Positions 46,056 through 54,670 are shown, counted from the first letter of the stretch. The stretch is 64,000 nucleotides of DNA from Polyangia bacterium (GCA_030426145.1 JAUHZF010000002.1:1-64000), one strand, 5' to 3'. Notes: a model not told the origin generated them from the letters alone. Made by a program: numbers and translations.

Positions 46056-46499
46056 GTGCCGCTGTACTTCGCCTTTGGCTCGAACCTGAGTCGCGCCCGT
46101 CTCGCCGCCCGCGTGCACATCGCGCGCGACCTCGGCTGCACGCTTCTGCCCGGATGGCACTTCACCTGCGACAAACACGGGTCGGACGAGAGCGCGAAAG
46201 CCAACCTCGTCCGCCGCGCGGGAGGTGAGGTCTGGGGCGTCACCTACGCCCTCTCCGACGAGGCCATCACGCAGCTCGACGTGTTCGAAGGCGGCTACGA
46301 ACGGGTCGAAGTCGAGGTGGTGGCGGGCACCTCGCGGCAGGCTGCCTTCACCTACGTGTCCGAGCACCGCAACCCCTCGCTTCTGCCGTTCGACTGGTAC
46401 AAGGCCCACATGGTGGATGGCGCCGTCGAACACCGCCTTCCGGAGTCGCACGTGGCGCTGCTGATGGGCCTCGAGAGTCGTCGCGATCCGCGGCGCTGA
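46056..46499 (+). CDS. Gamma-glutamylcyclotransferase-like protein
   Basis: 147 residues of the GGCT fold: YFAFGSNLSRARL (substrate-binding loop), VWGVTYALSDEAITQLDVFE with the catalytic-type acidic residue, and YKAHMVDGA near the end. GGCT enzymes release 5-oxoproline from gamma-glutamyl compounds, linked to glutathione turnover. The start is GTG. Just upstream are short direct repeats of CAGTGTGTGAA and GGCGCAGTG, of no clear role. Confidence 0.8.
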   Translation: MPLYFAFGSNLSRARLAARVHIARDLGCTLLPGWHFTCDKHGSDESAKANLVRRAGGEVWGVTYALSDEAITQLDVFEGGYERVEVEVVAGTSRQAAFTYVSEHRNPSLLPFDWYKAHMVDGAVEHRLPESHVALLMGLESRRDPRR

Positions 46500-46610
46500 G
46501 GGCCGAATTCACCCCGTCGTGGTGGCTTCGAAAAAGCGCTCCTTCCGCCCCATTTTCGGCTCCCACGGTGTGGTAAGGTCCGCGAGCTTTACCGTCCGGA
46601 ATTCCAAATC

Positions 46611-47951
46611 ATGATCGACGTCCAGATGCCCCAGCTCGGTGAGTCCGTCGCCGAGGGAACCGTGACCCAATGGCATGTGAAGGTGGGCGACGCCGTCCGC
46701 CGCGAGCAGCCCCTCCTCGAGGTCGCTACCGACAAGGCCGACAGCGAAGTCCCGTCCCCCAGCGATGGCGTGGTGACCGAAATCCTCGTGGCCGAAGGCG
46801 ACGTGGTGCCCACCGGTGGCCTGCTCTGCAAGATCGACGAGAACGCCACCGCCGCTTCTGCCCCCGAGACCACCACCTCCAAGCCGGCCGCCCCCGAGGC
46901 GTCGTCTTCCGACGGTGGTCAAGCCATGGCTTCACCCTCGAACCGCAAGCTCGCGCGGGAGCAGGGCGTCGACTTGTCGACGGTGCAGGGCACCGGTGAC
47001 CGTGGTCGCATCACCCGCGACGACGTCGAGCGAGCCGCCCAGAACACGGTGGTCGGTCAGGGGCAGGTTCCCGTCTCCTCGGGCGCCGCATCGGCGCCGC
47101 CCGTACCGCGGGCCGCCGCTCCGGTCGCGACCCCGCGACCCGCTCCGGCGCCCAACACCGGAAACGCGGGCGACGTGGCCTCGTTGATGAACAGCGTGCC
47201 CATCCCCGGCGTGGGCTACCGCTCGTACAAGGTGCCGCCCTTCTCGCCCAAGGAGGGCGACGAGGTCATCCCCTTCTCGCGACGTCGTCGCATCACCGCC
47301 GACCACATGGTCTACTCCACCACCGTCTCGCCCCACGTGGTGACGGTGGCCGAGATCGACATCCACGCCACGTCGCAGCTGCGCGACCAGCACAAGCGGG
47401 CGTTCAAGGCCGAGGGTGTCTCGCTCACGTTCCTCACCTTCGTGGTCGCGGCCACGGTCAAGGCCCTGCGCGAGTTCCCGAAGCTCAACAGCCGCGTGCT
47501 CGACGACGCCTTCGTCCAGTTCAAGGACATCAACGTCGGCATCGCGGTCGATACGCCGAGCGGTCTCCTGGTCGCCAACATCAAGCAGACCGACCAGCTC
47601 TCGCTGCGCGGCATCGCGATGCAGATCACCGATCTCGCCAGCCGCGCCCGCGCCGGCAAGATCACGGCCGACGACTTGTCGGGCACGAGCTTCACCGTGA
47701 GCAACCCCGGTCGTAAGGGGAACCTCTTCGGCGGCGCGATCATCTCGCAACCCAACGTGGCCATCCTCCGCGTGGGCGAGATCAAGAAGCGCCCCGTCGT
47801 CGTCGAGAGCGCCGGCGGCGACGCCATCGCGATCCACCCCGTCATGTTCTCGGCGCTCTCCTACGACCATCGCGTCGTCGATGGCGTCGAGGCCAACGAG
47901 TTCCTGTGGCGCATCTCCGACATCCTCACCCGCGCTGAATTCGAGATCTGA
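46611..47951 (+). CDS. Dihydrolipoamide acyltransferase (E2) component
   Basis: 446 residues: lipoyl domain (1-80) with the lipoylated Lys in EVATDKADSEV, an Ala/Pro-rich linker, a peripheral subunit-binding domain (ASPSNRKLAREQGVDLSTV, GTGDRGRITRDDVE), a second Ala/Pro linker, and the catalytic domain with SYDHRVVDG (His and Asp of the active site). It is the core of a 2-oxoacid dehydrogenase; substrate type (pyruvate, branched-chain or oxoglutarate) cannot be told. No E1 or E3 gene is nearby. The stop overlaps glyA by one base. Confidence 0.93.
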   Translation: MIDVQMPQLGESVAEGTVTQWHVKVGDAVRREQPLLEVATDKADSEVPSPSDGVVTEILVAEGDVVPTGGLLCKIDENATAASAPETTTSKPAAPEASSSDGGQAMASPSNRKLAREQGVDLSTVQGTGDRGRITRDDVERAAQNTVVGQGQVPVSSGAASAPPVPRAAAPVATPRPAPAPNTGNAGDVASLMNSVPIPGVGYRSYKVPPFSPKEGDEVIPFSRRRRITADHMVYSTTVSPHVVTVAEIDIHATSQLRDQHKRAFKAEGVSLTFLTFVVAATVKALREFPKLNSRVLDDAFVQFKDINVGIAVDTPSGLLVANIKQTDQLSLRGIAMQITDLASRARAGKITADDLSGTSFTVSNPGRKGNLFGGAIISQPNVAILRVGEIKKRPVVVESAGGDAIAIHPVMFSALSYDHRVVDGVEANEFLWRISDILTRAEFEI

Positions 47952-49207
47952 TGCCCACTCCCCACATCGACGCCGTCGACCCCGAGATCGCCTCCCTCAT
48001 CGCCTCCGAGGAGCGCCGCCAGGCCGACACCCTCCGCCTCATCGCCAGCGAGAACTACGCCTCCGCCGCCGTCATGGAGGCGACGGGTTCGGTGCTGACG
48101 AACAAGTACTCCGAGGGCTACGCCGGCAAGCGCTACTACCAGGGCCAGGAGCACATCGACGCCGTCGAGAAGCTCGCCATCAGCCGCCTCAAGGAGCTGT
48201 TCGGCGCCGACCACGTCAACGTTCAACCCTACTCGGGTAGCCCGGCCAACCTCGCCGTCTACCTCGCTTTCTGCAAGGCCGGCGACACCATCATGGGCAT
48301 GGGCCTTCCGTCGGGTGGCCACCTCACCCACGGCTGGAAGGTGAGCATCACCGGCAAGTACTTCAACGCCGTGCAGTACGGCGTGCGCAAAGACACGCAC
48401 CGCATCGACTTCGACCAGGTGCGCGACCTCGCCAAAGAGCACAAACCCAAGATCATCTTCTCGGGCGTGACCGCCTACCCCCGCACCGTCGAGTTCGGCA
48501 CCTTCCGCGAGATCGCCGACGAGGTCGGTGCGCTGCTCATCGCCGACATCGCCCACATCTCGGGCCTGGTCGCCGGCGGCGTGCACCCCACCCCCGTGGG
48601 CGTGGCCGACGTGGTCACGAGCACGACCCACAAGACGCTCCGCGGGCCTCGAGGCGGCATGATCATGTGCAAGGCCGAGCACGCCAAGGCCATGGACCGC
48701 GCCGTCTTCCCGGGTTTGCAGGGGGGTCCCCACAACCACACCACGGCCGCCCTCGCCGTCGCCGCCAAAGAGGCGCTGCAGCCCTCGTTCAAGAGCTACG
48801 CGGCGCAGGTGGTGGCCAACGCCAAGGCGCTCGCGGAGTCGCTCGCCGAGCGGGGCTTCACCATCATCACGGGCGGCACCGACAACCACATGGTCGTGGC
48901 CGACATGACGCCCAAGGGTCTGGGCGGGAAGCCCTACGCCGTCGCGCTCGAGAAGGCGGGGGTGGTCTGCAACTACAACTCGATCCCCTTCGACCCGCGC
49001 AAGCCCTTCGACCCGTCGGGCATCCGACTCGGGACCGCCGCGGTCACCTCACGCGGTCTGGTCGAAGCCGACATGAAGCAGCTCGCTTCGTGGATGGATG
49101 ATGTCGTAGGCAAGGTCGACGACGACGCTGCGCTCGCGAAGATCGCCGCCGACGTGAAGGCCCTCTGTGACGGCAAGCCGGCCCCCGGCCTACCCGTCGG
49201 CGACTGA
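47951..49207 (+). CDS. glyA: Serine hydroxymethyltransferase
   Basis: 418 residues. Interconverts serine and glycine, charging tetrahydrofolate with a one-carbon unit. Signatures: EERRQADTLRLIASENYAS, the PLP Lys in TSTTHKTLRGPRGG, and GTDNHMVVADM. It overlaps the E2 gene by one base (TGATG) and ends in a strong terminator. It supplies glycine, the substrate of the GSMT/SDMT pair, although it lies 33 kb away. Confidence 0.97.
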   Translation: MPTPHIDAVDPEIASLIASEERRQADTLRLIASENYASAAVMEATGSVLTNKYSEGYAGKRYYQGQEHIDAVEKLAISRLKELFGADHVNVQPYSGSPANLAVYLAFCKAGDTIMGMGLPSGGHLTHGWKVSITGKYFNAVQYGVRKDTHRIDFDQVRDLAKEHKPKIIFSGVTAYPRTVEFGTFREIADEVGALLIADIAHISGLVAGGVHPTPVGVADVVTSTTHKTLRGPRGGMIMCKAEHAKAMDRAVFPGLQGGPHNHTTAALAVAAKEALQPSFKSYAAQVVANAKALAESLAERGFTIITGGTDNHMVVADMTPKGLGGKPYAVALEKAGVVCNYNSIPFDPRKPFDPSGIRLGTAAVTSRGLVEADMKQLASWMDDVVGKVDDDAALAKIAADVKALCDGKPAPGLPVGD

Positions 49208-49240
49208 CCTTCGTTCCCCCCGCTCGGCAGGTATCACCAC

Positions 49241-49283
49241 CGAACGACGAAGCTCACCTCCCAGAGGTGAGCTTCGTTCGTTT
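49241..49283 (+). terminator. Strong rho-independent terminator after glyA
   Basis: ACGAAGCTCACCTC (49247-49260) and GAGGTGAGCTTCGT (49264-49277) form a perfect 14-bp stem with a three-base loop, extended by CGAAC/GTTCG-type pairing, followed by TTTGTAATTCTC. It isolates the E2-glyA unit from the GTPase gene. Confidence 0.93.
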
Positions 49284-49348
49284 GTAATTCTCTTGTTACG
49301 ACGAATTGCCTTTGCAAAGCCTTGGCGGTTCGAAAGGATTGATCTGTC

Positions 49349-50575
49349 ATGGGGGAACTAGACAGACGCGCGATTGTCGCAGCCACGCCGACCGCACGGC
49401 AGCGTGGGGTGAACGTGGTCTACGACGGTGCCGCAGGCTCCGGAAAAACGGCGACCCTCCGACGGCTGTCGAAGCTCTTCGACACCGTGCACCGCAGCGA
49501 CGTGGTGAGCACGGACGAGTCACAGTCGCCGACCCAGTTCTTCGACTGGATGCGGGTGGACCTCTCGGCGGGCGACGCCGGCGACGTGCGGGTCCACTTC
49601 ATCACCGTGCCCGGTGGTGAATCGCACGAGCTGCGCCGGGACGCGCTCGTAGAGCTGGCCGATGCCGTCGTGTTCTTGGTCGAAAGCACCGTCGAGGGGG
49701 TGCTCGCGGCCAGGGCGCGCTACGCGAAACTGATGGCCAAGGTCGGTCCCCATGCGTTCGACCAGCGGGTCATCATCCAGGCCCATCAGCAGGATCGCAG
49801 CTCGGCGCTCGAGCCCGAGGACGTGCGCCGCTTGCTCGGCGGCCGTCCCCGCGTCGTCGCCACGAGCCTCGCCGACCCCGTGGGCGTGCTGGCAGCCGCG
49901 CGAGCCGCGATCGAGCTCGCGCTGGAGCACGGTCCCATGCGCGAACAGACCATCGACCCGGGGGAGCTGATGAGGCTCCTGGTCCGCATGGAGAACGACG
50001 CCCCCGGCGCGGGCCGAACGCTCGTACCGCCGGGGCACGACGAAGCGATGCCCCGCCCGCGTCCCGGCGCACCACGCCACCGACGCTCAGCTCCGGACCT
50101 CGAACCGGCCCGACCACAGTACGCATCGGGCGTTCGCCCACTGCGGAGGCAACCTTCCGTCGCCCCTCGCGCCGACACCCGACACAAGACCTCCACCACC
50201 ATCTCGAAGCGCATCGAGACGGCACTCGTGAAGGCGGTCGACCTCGATGGAGTCATCGGCGCCGCCCTCGTCGACTACGCGAGCGGCGAGATCCTCGGCA
50301 TGCACTGCGTCGACTACGGGACCTTCGACATCGCGCTCGCAGCTCAGACCTCGCGACAGGTGGTGAGCTCGAAGATGGCCCTCATCGCGCAACTCGGGTT
50401 GCGCGACGAGATCGAGGACATGGTCGGGACGACCAAGACGCAGTTCCACCTCCTGCGACCCCTCGAGCGTATGGGCACGCTCTTCTTGTTCGTGGCCGTG
50501 GAGCGAACGGCGGCGCTGAAGCCCATCCGCGAACAGCTCACGCAGATCGAACGTGAGCTGTCCGGGGACGCATGA
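49349..50575 (+). CDS. MglA-like small GTPase fused to a Roadblock/LC7 domain
   Basis: 408 residues. The N-terminal ~190 are a small GTPase of the MglA/Roco-related type: P-loop GAAGSGKT (27-34), switch II TVPGGESHELRRDAL (MglA has TVPGQ) and VVFLVEST. The guanine-recognition NKxD motif is AHQQD. A basic, Pro-rich linker (~215-280) leads to a Roadblock domain (~283-405: IGAALVDYASGEILGMHC, TSRQVVSSKMALIAQL, TQFHLLRPLERMG) that closely resembles the Roadblock domain of the converging gene. Roadblock proteins act as GTPase regulators, so this could be a self-regulated switch. AAGGA precedes the ATG. Confidence 0.85.
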   Translation: MGELDRRAIVAATPTARQRGVNVVYDGAAGSGKTATLRRLSKLFDTVHRSDVVSTDESQSPTQFFDWMRVDLSAGDAGDVRVHFITVPGGESHELRRDALVELADAVVFLVESTVEGVLAARARYAKLMAKVGPHAFDQRVIIQAHQQDRSSALEPEDVRRLLGGRPRVVATSLADPVGVLAAARAAIELALEHGPMREQTIDPGELMRLLVRMENDAPGAGRTLVPPGHDEAMPRPRPGAPRHRRSAPDLEPARPQYASGVRPLRRQPSVAPRADTRHKTSTTISKRIETALVKAVDLDGVIGAALVDYASGEILGMHCVDYGTFDIALAAQTSRQVVSSKMALIAQLGLRDEIEDMVGTTKTQFHLLRPLERMGTLFLFVAVERTAALKPIREQLTQIERELSGDA

Positions 50576-50582
50576 GCTGTCG

Positions 50583-51767
50583 CTAGAGCTGGAGCTCCTT
50601 CTCGTAGGAGGTCAGCTGGTGCCGGGCCATGCCGAGGTTGCCTCGCTTTCGATCGATGGCGAGGTAGAGGAACAGGTTGCCGATCGAGCTGAGCGGTCGG
50701 ATGAGGTGATACTGCGTGTCGAGGGAGATGAGGATGTCCTCGATCCCGCCCTCGAGCTTGAGGCTCTGCATGACGTTGAACTTCGAGCGCACCACCTGGG
50801 TGTTGCCGCTCGCTGCGACGTCGATATCGAAGGCCGAGTTCGTGTTGCGAGTACCCAGGGTCATTCCGCTCTCGAAGTCGACCAGCGCTACGGCAAAGGC
50901 GCCTTCAATGGTCATGCACTTGTCCAGGATCTCGTTGACGTTCGACATATTCCACTCTCCTTGTGCTCCCGCCGTGTGAGGCGAGGCTGTGATGTTCTCG
51001 AGCGACGACGCTGCGACGTCGCTGAAGTCAAATCCGTCCTCCTCGTGGAAGGATGCGATCTCTCCCTCTTCGCTTGCGCGCTCATCCCCCCGAACTGCCG
51101 CCTCGAGCAAGAGCTCCATGACCGGCATTTGGATGTTGGGGGAGACATCGAGCTTGTTCGACTCGAGGAAGATCGCAGGCTGGGCCCAGGTCGCGATCTC
51201 GAAGACCGCATCGTGCCCCAGCATCTCGCCATGCGCGGCGTACTCGAGCACGCCCTCGTCGAAGGCGAGAAGGCCGTGGCCCTCGGGACCCACCACCCGC
51301 ACCGTGCAGGTGGCGCGCTCCATGGACAGAAGCTGTAGAAACCCCTGCAGGGTCACGCCGTTGATGGCGTTGGCTTCGGGCTGCTCGAGCACCCACCCGA
51401 TGACGTCGACGAGGGTGGTGAGGTCGACGGGCTTCTCCATGTAGGCAACCACCCCGAACCCTTGGGCGTCCCGGGCGATCTCGACATTGCCGTGCGCGGT
51501 GACGAGCACCGTAGGCACATAGGCCCCCCGCCGTTGCAGGTCCGAGAGAAGCTCGAAGCCGCTCATGACCGGCATGCGCACGTCGGCCACCATGGCGTGG
51601 ATCTTTCGCTCGTCGATCAGATCGAGCGCCTCTTGGCCGTTGCCGGCTTCGTGGATGCGAAGCTCGGGCATCCTGCTTCGCATCGTGTCTGCAATGCTGG
51701 CGCGAAACAGAGGCTCGTCGTCCACGATGAGCAGACCCTTGCCTGCGTTGCTAGATGAGCCTCCCAC
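50583..51767 (-). CDS. Response regulator with PATAN (DUF4388) and Roadblock domains
   Basis: 394 residues: receiver domain (GLLIVDDEPLFRASI with the acidic pair, VADVRMPVMSGFE phospho-acceptor, VLVTAHG, YMEKPVDLTT), a PATAN/DUF4388 domain (~130-230: TLQGFLQLLSMERATCTVRV, LAFDEGVLEYAAHGEMLGHD), an acidic linker, then a Roadblock domain (~275-392: EGAFAVALVDFESGMTLGTR, VVRSKFNVMQSLKLEGGIED, YHLIRPLSSIGNLFLYLAID). Its Roadblock resembles that of the converging GTPase. GTG at 51767 is the first possible start after an in-frame stop. A sigma-54-type promoter candidate is immediately upstream. Confidence 0.9.
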   Translation of the reverse strand: MGGSSSNAGKGLLIVDDEPLFRASIADTMRSRMPELRIHEAGNGQEALDLIDERKIHAMVADVRMPVMSGFELLSDLQRRGAYVPTVLVTAHGNVEIARDAQGFGVVAYMEKPVDLTTLVDVIGWVLEQPEANAINGVTLQGFLQLLSMERATCTVRVVGPEGHGLLAFDEGVLEYAAHGEMLGHDAVFEIATWAQPAIFLESNKLDVSPNIQMPVMELLLEAAVRGDERASEEGEIASFHEEDGFDFSDVAASSLENITASPHTAGAQGEWNMSNVNEILDKCMTIEGAFAVALVDFESGMTLGTRNTNSAFDIDVAASGNTQVVRSKFNVMQSLKLEGGIEDILISLDTQYHLIRPLSSIGNLFLYLAIDRKRGNLGMARHQLTSYEKELQL

Positions 51768-51780
51768 ACCCTCACGCTAC

Positions 51781-51795
51781 GCAACGTATAGTCCA
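51781..51795 (-). promoter_or_regulatory. Sigma-54 promoter candidate for the REC-PATAN-Roadblock gene
   Basis: On the minus strand TGGACTATACGTTGC fits TGG-N8-TTGC, the -24/-12 core with correct GG-to-GC spacing; the CAC after TGG is not matched and the W after TTGC is G. The predicted start site (about 51769) is two bases before the GTG start, so the mRNA would be nearly leaderless. A sigma-54 activator gene lies just upstream. Confidence 0.5.
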
Positions 51796-51838
51796 TGTCA
51801 AAAGGGGCCTCAACTAACTGAAATGTCGTACATCTGCC

Positions 51839-51883
51839 GCTCAATATGAGCCTAGCCGCTCAATTTGAGCGCTCAATCTGAGC
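51839..51883. promoter_or_regulatory. Triple palindromic site, GCTCAATNTGAGC
   Basis: Three 13-bp copies: GCTCAATATGAGC (51839-51851), GCTCAATTTGAGC (51858-51870) and GCTCAATCTGAGC (51871-51883). The last two extend to CGCTCA-N3-TGAGCG. They are centred about 76, 95 and 108 bases upstream of the start predicted from the sigma-54 promoter candidate, the usual place for an enhancer. The third copy covers the stop codon of the sigma-54 activator gene. The activator itself is the obvious candidate binder. Confidence 0.75.
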
Positions 51884-53201
51884 GACCGCGGTAGCTCGTG
51901 AGGCGCCGGCGCAGCGTCGCCACCGAGATCCCGAGGGCCACCGCGGTGCGGTCGCGGCGGCCGCCGAACTGGTCGAGGGTGCGCAAGATGTGACGGCGCT
52001 CGACCTCTTCGAGCGGGAGCGGCTCGTCGGTGGGGGTTGGGGATGGCCTCGCGCCCCGCGCCACGATGAAGCGACTCGGTCGGAGCGTTGCGCCGTCGGC
52101 CAGCAGGAGCGAGCGCTCGAGCACGTTCCGCAGCTCGCGGATGTTGCCCGGCCACGGATAGCGCGCCAGCGCCTCGAGCTCACCGTCGGCGAGCTCGGCC
52201 GCGGGTCGCCCTTCCGCGCGCTGGGCGGCGAGGATGTCTCGCACGAGCGCTTCGAGATCTTCCAAGCGGTCGCGAAGCGGAGGCAGCGTGACGCTCAACA
52301 CGTCGAGCCGGTACAGCAGGTCGGCGCGGAATTCCTTCCGCTCGGCGGCCTCCTCGAGCGAGACGTGGCTCGCGGCGAGGATCCGCACGTCGACCTTCAT
52401 CTCGCGCTGCGCCCCGACCCGACGCACGCGCCCTTCTTCGATGACCGACAGCAGCGTGGCCTGCGCGGCCAATGGGAGCTCGCCGATCTCATCCAGAAAC
52501 AGCGTGCCTCCGGTCGCAAGCTCGAAGAGACCGGGACGTGTCGTGGCCCCGGTAAAAGCCCCCTCGACGCTTCCGAAGAGCTCGGCCTCCACGAGGTTGG
52601 CGGGGATGGCGCCGCAGTTGACGGAGACGAAGGGTCCATCTGCGACCGAGCTCGCGTCGTGGATCGCGCGCGCGAGCCGCGTCTTTCCCGTTCCGGTCTC
52701 TCCCCCGATGAGGATCGGCGAGGGACGCTGGGCGGCTCTCAGGGCCAGGTCGATGGTCTCCGCGAGGGCAGCATTGGCCGTCTCGATGCCGGCCGTGTCG
52801 AGGCGCTGACGGTGAGCGAGGCTCGCGGCGCGCTCGAGGACGGAGGATTTGACGCAGCGGTGAATGACGAAGCGGAGCTGTGGCAGATCCACCGGCTTGA
52901 TGAGGTAGTCGTGAATGCCCCCATCGAGCCCGAGGAGGGCATCTCCCATGTCGGCCTTGCCCGTCACCATGATGATCGGCACCCGCTGGGTCGCGGTGAG
53001 GCGGGCGGCGAGCTCGAGCCCGGTGCCATCGGGCAGATGCTGGTCGAGCGTGATCGCATCCCACCTCGCCTCCCGAAGGCATTGCTCCGCGGTCGCACAG
53101 TCGGGGGCCACCTCCACCGTGAGGTCGTCCGGCGCGAGGTAGTCCCGTACCGAGCTCGTGAAGAGCTCGTCGTCGTCTACGAGCAGAACGCGCCGGGTCA
53201 T
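51873..53201 (-). CDS. Sigma-54-dependent response regulator (NtrC family)
   Basis: 442 residues: receiver (VLLVDDDELF, phospho-acceptor in ITLDQHLPDGTG, YLIKPVDLP), AAA+ domain with Walker A GGETGTGKT, the sigma-54-contact GAFTGA, Walker B GTLFLDEIGEL, arginine fingers and FRADLLYRLDVLSVTLPPLR, and a Fis-type helix-turn-helix (RDRTAVALGISVATLRRRL). It activates sigma-54 RNA polymerase from an upstream site. Its start overlaps the kinase gene stop (ATGA), so the two form a two-component pair. Confidence 0.95.
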   Translation of the reverse strand: MTRRVLLVDDDELFTSSVRDYLAPDDLTVEVAPDCATAEQCLREARWDAITLDQHLPDGTGLELAARLTATQRVPIIMVTGKADMGDALLGLDGGIHDYLIKPVDLPQLRFVIHRCVKSSVLERAASLAHRQRLDTAGIETANAALAETIDLALRAAQRPSPILIGGETGTGKTRLARAIHDASSVADGPFVSVNCGAIPANLVEAELFGSVEGAFTGATTRPGLFELATGGTLFLDEIGELPLAAQATLLSVIEEGRVRRVGAQREMKVDVRILAASHVSLEEAAERKEFRADLLYRLDVLSVTLPPLRDRLEDLEALVRDILAAQRAEGRPAAELADGELEALARYPWPGNIRELRNVLERSLLLADGATLRPSRFIVARGARPSPTPTDEPLPLEEVERRHILRTLDQFGGRRDRTAVALGISVATLRRRLTSYRGRSD

Positions 53202-54670
53202 GGTTGCTCGAAAGACAGGGTGACGCGGGTGCCCACACCATCTTCAGACGTCACGCCCATGGTCCCGTTCATCTGGGCGACGAGGCGCTGCGTGATGACC
53301 ATCCCGAGGCCGGTGCCGTGGGACTTGGTGGTGTTGAAGGGCTGGAACAGTCGCTCGAGCTGCTCGTGGGTCATGCCGGAGCCGTTGTCTTCGACCACGA
53401 TCTGAACCTCGTCTCCTGAAGGCGAGACGGCGAGTGAGATCTCGGGCTCGTCCCGCCCCTGGAGCGCATCGGCGGCGTTGGTGATGAGGTTCAGCAGCAC
53501 CTGGTGCAGCGCCCTGGGATCGCCCCGCATCGACAGGTCGGCGGCGGCGAGCGCGACCCGTAGCGAGATCGACCGCCGCACCATCTCGTCTTGGATGAGG
53601 GGGAGAAAGCCGACGAGAAACTCCGAAATCGAGATGGTCTCGAGGCGGAGGTAGCTGCCCGGATGCACGCTCTTGAGGGCGCCGAGGAGGTACTCCATGC
53701 GGCTCACCTCGGCGGTCATGCGGTCGATGTAGCTCTCGAGCTTGTCGGCGGGGAAGGTCGCGAGGTTCTGCTTCACGACCGTGAGCGCCGACTTGAGCGA
53801 GTTGACCGGATTGCCCAGCTCGTGGCGAAGCCCCGCAAAGATGTAGCCGGTGTTCTCGGTCATGTTGAGCGCCGATGCGACGGCCTCGATGCGACGCTCC
53901 TGGGTGCGATCGCGGCCCACGAGGACGATGCCCGTATTGCCCTCGTAGCTCAGTTGCATGAGCGAGGTCTCGATGGTGAGGACCTGCCCCCGCGCGTTCA
54001 CGATGGGTAGCTCGCCCTGCCAGCTGCCGCCCGGCTCGAGCCCCTCGATGACGCGAAGCAAGGCCCCCCCTTCGACGGCGGGCTGAAAGAACGGAAGCCG
54101 GGAGAGATAGCTCCCCATCAAGAACCGCCGCGACTCGCCCGTGAGCCGCGCCAGCGCGGGGTTGACGTACTGAACCGTCAGCGCCGGGCTGAGGATGAGC
54201 ACGATCTCCTGAAGGCTGTCGAAGGCCGCCTCGAGCCGCTGCGCGAGGCGCTCGTTGTGACGGACCTCGGTCACGTCGCGTTGCACGCCAACGAACTTGG
54301 TGACCTCGCCGTCCAGGTCGTAGACCGGTTGCGCGTACCACTGGACGACGAACTCCTCGCCGTTCTTGCGGTAGTTCACGGTCTCGCCGGAGAAGACCTC
54401 GCCCGCAACCAGCTGTCGCTTCAGCCTCGCGAGCACCTCACGGTCGGTCTTGGGCCCCTGCAGCATGCGTGGGGTGCGGCCGACGGCGTCTTCGAAGGAG
54501 AAGCCCGTCAGCTTGGTGAAGGCCTCGTTGACGTAGAGGATCCGAGGTCCAGGCCGCTCGAGGAGGGTCTCGGTGATGAGAATGCTCTCGTCGGCGGCAT
54601 CGACGAAGGACCGAAGCTCGGCATCGCTCACCGCCTCCAAGGCTTCGGATGGAATGGACGAACGCGCCAC
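53198..54670 (-). CDS. Histidine kinase with LOV-like PAS (no Cys) and second PAS
   Basis: 490 residues, soluble. First PAS (~20-135) follows the LOV pattern (YVNEAFTKLTGFS, LQGPKTDREVLARLKRQL, NYRKNGEEF, KFVGVQRDVTE), but the photo-adduct motif GRNCRFLQ reads GRTPRMLQ, without the Cys. A second PAS (~150-260) precedes HisKA with GLRHELGNPVNSLKSAL and HATPase with NLITNAADAL, DNGSGM and GTGLGMVI. It probably phosphorylates the sigma-54 regulator. The GTG start at 54670 lies in a 12-bp inverted repeat. Confidence 0.9.
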   Translation of the reverse strand: MARSSIPSEALEAVSDAELRSFVDAADESILITETLLERPGPRILYVNEAFTKLTGFSFEDAVGRTPRMLQGPKTDREVLARLKRQLVAGEVFSGETVNYRKNGEEFVVQWYAQPVYDLDGEVTKFVGVQRDVTEVRHNERLAQRLEAAFDSLQEIVLILSPALTVQYVNPALARLTGESRRFLMGSYLSRLPFFQPAVEGGALLRVIEGLEPGGSWQGELPIVNARGQVLTIETSLMQLSYEGNTGIVLVGRDRTQERRIEAVASALNMTENTGYIFAGLRHELGNPVNSLKSALTVVKQNLATFPADKLESYIDRMTAEVSRMEYLLGALKSVHPGSYLRLETISISEFLVGFLPLIQDEMVRRSISLRVALAAADLSMRGDPRALHQVLLNLITNAADALQGRDEPEISLAVSPSGDEVQIVVEDNGSGMTHEQLERLFQPFNTTKSHGTGLGMVITQRLVAQMNGTMGVTSEDGVGTRVTLSFEQP

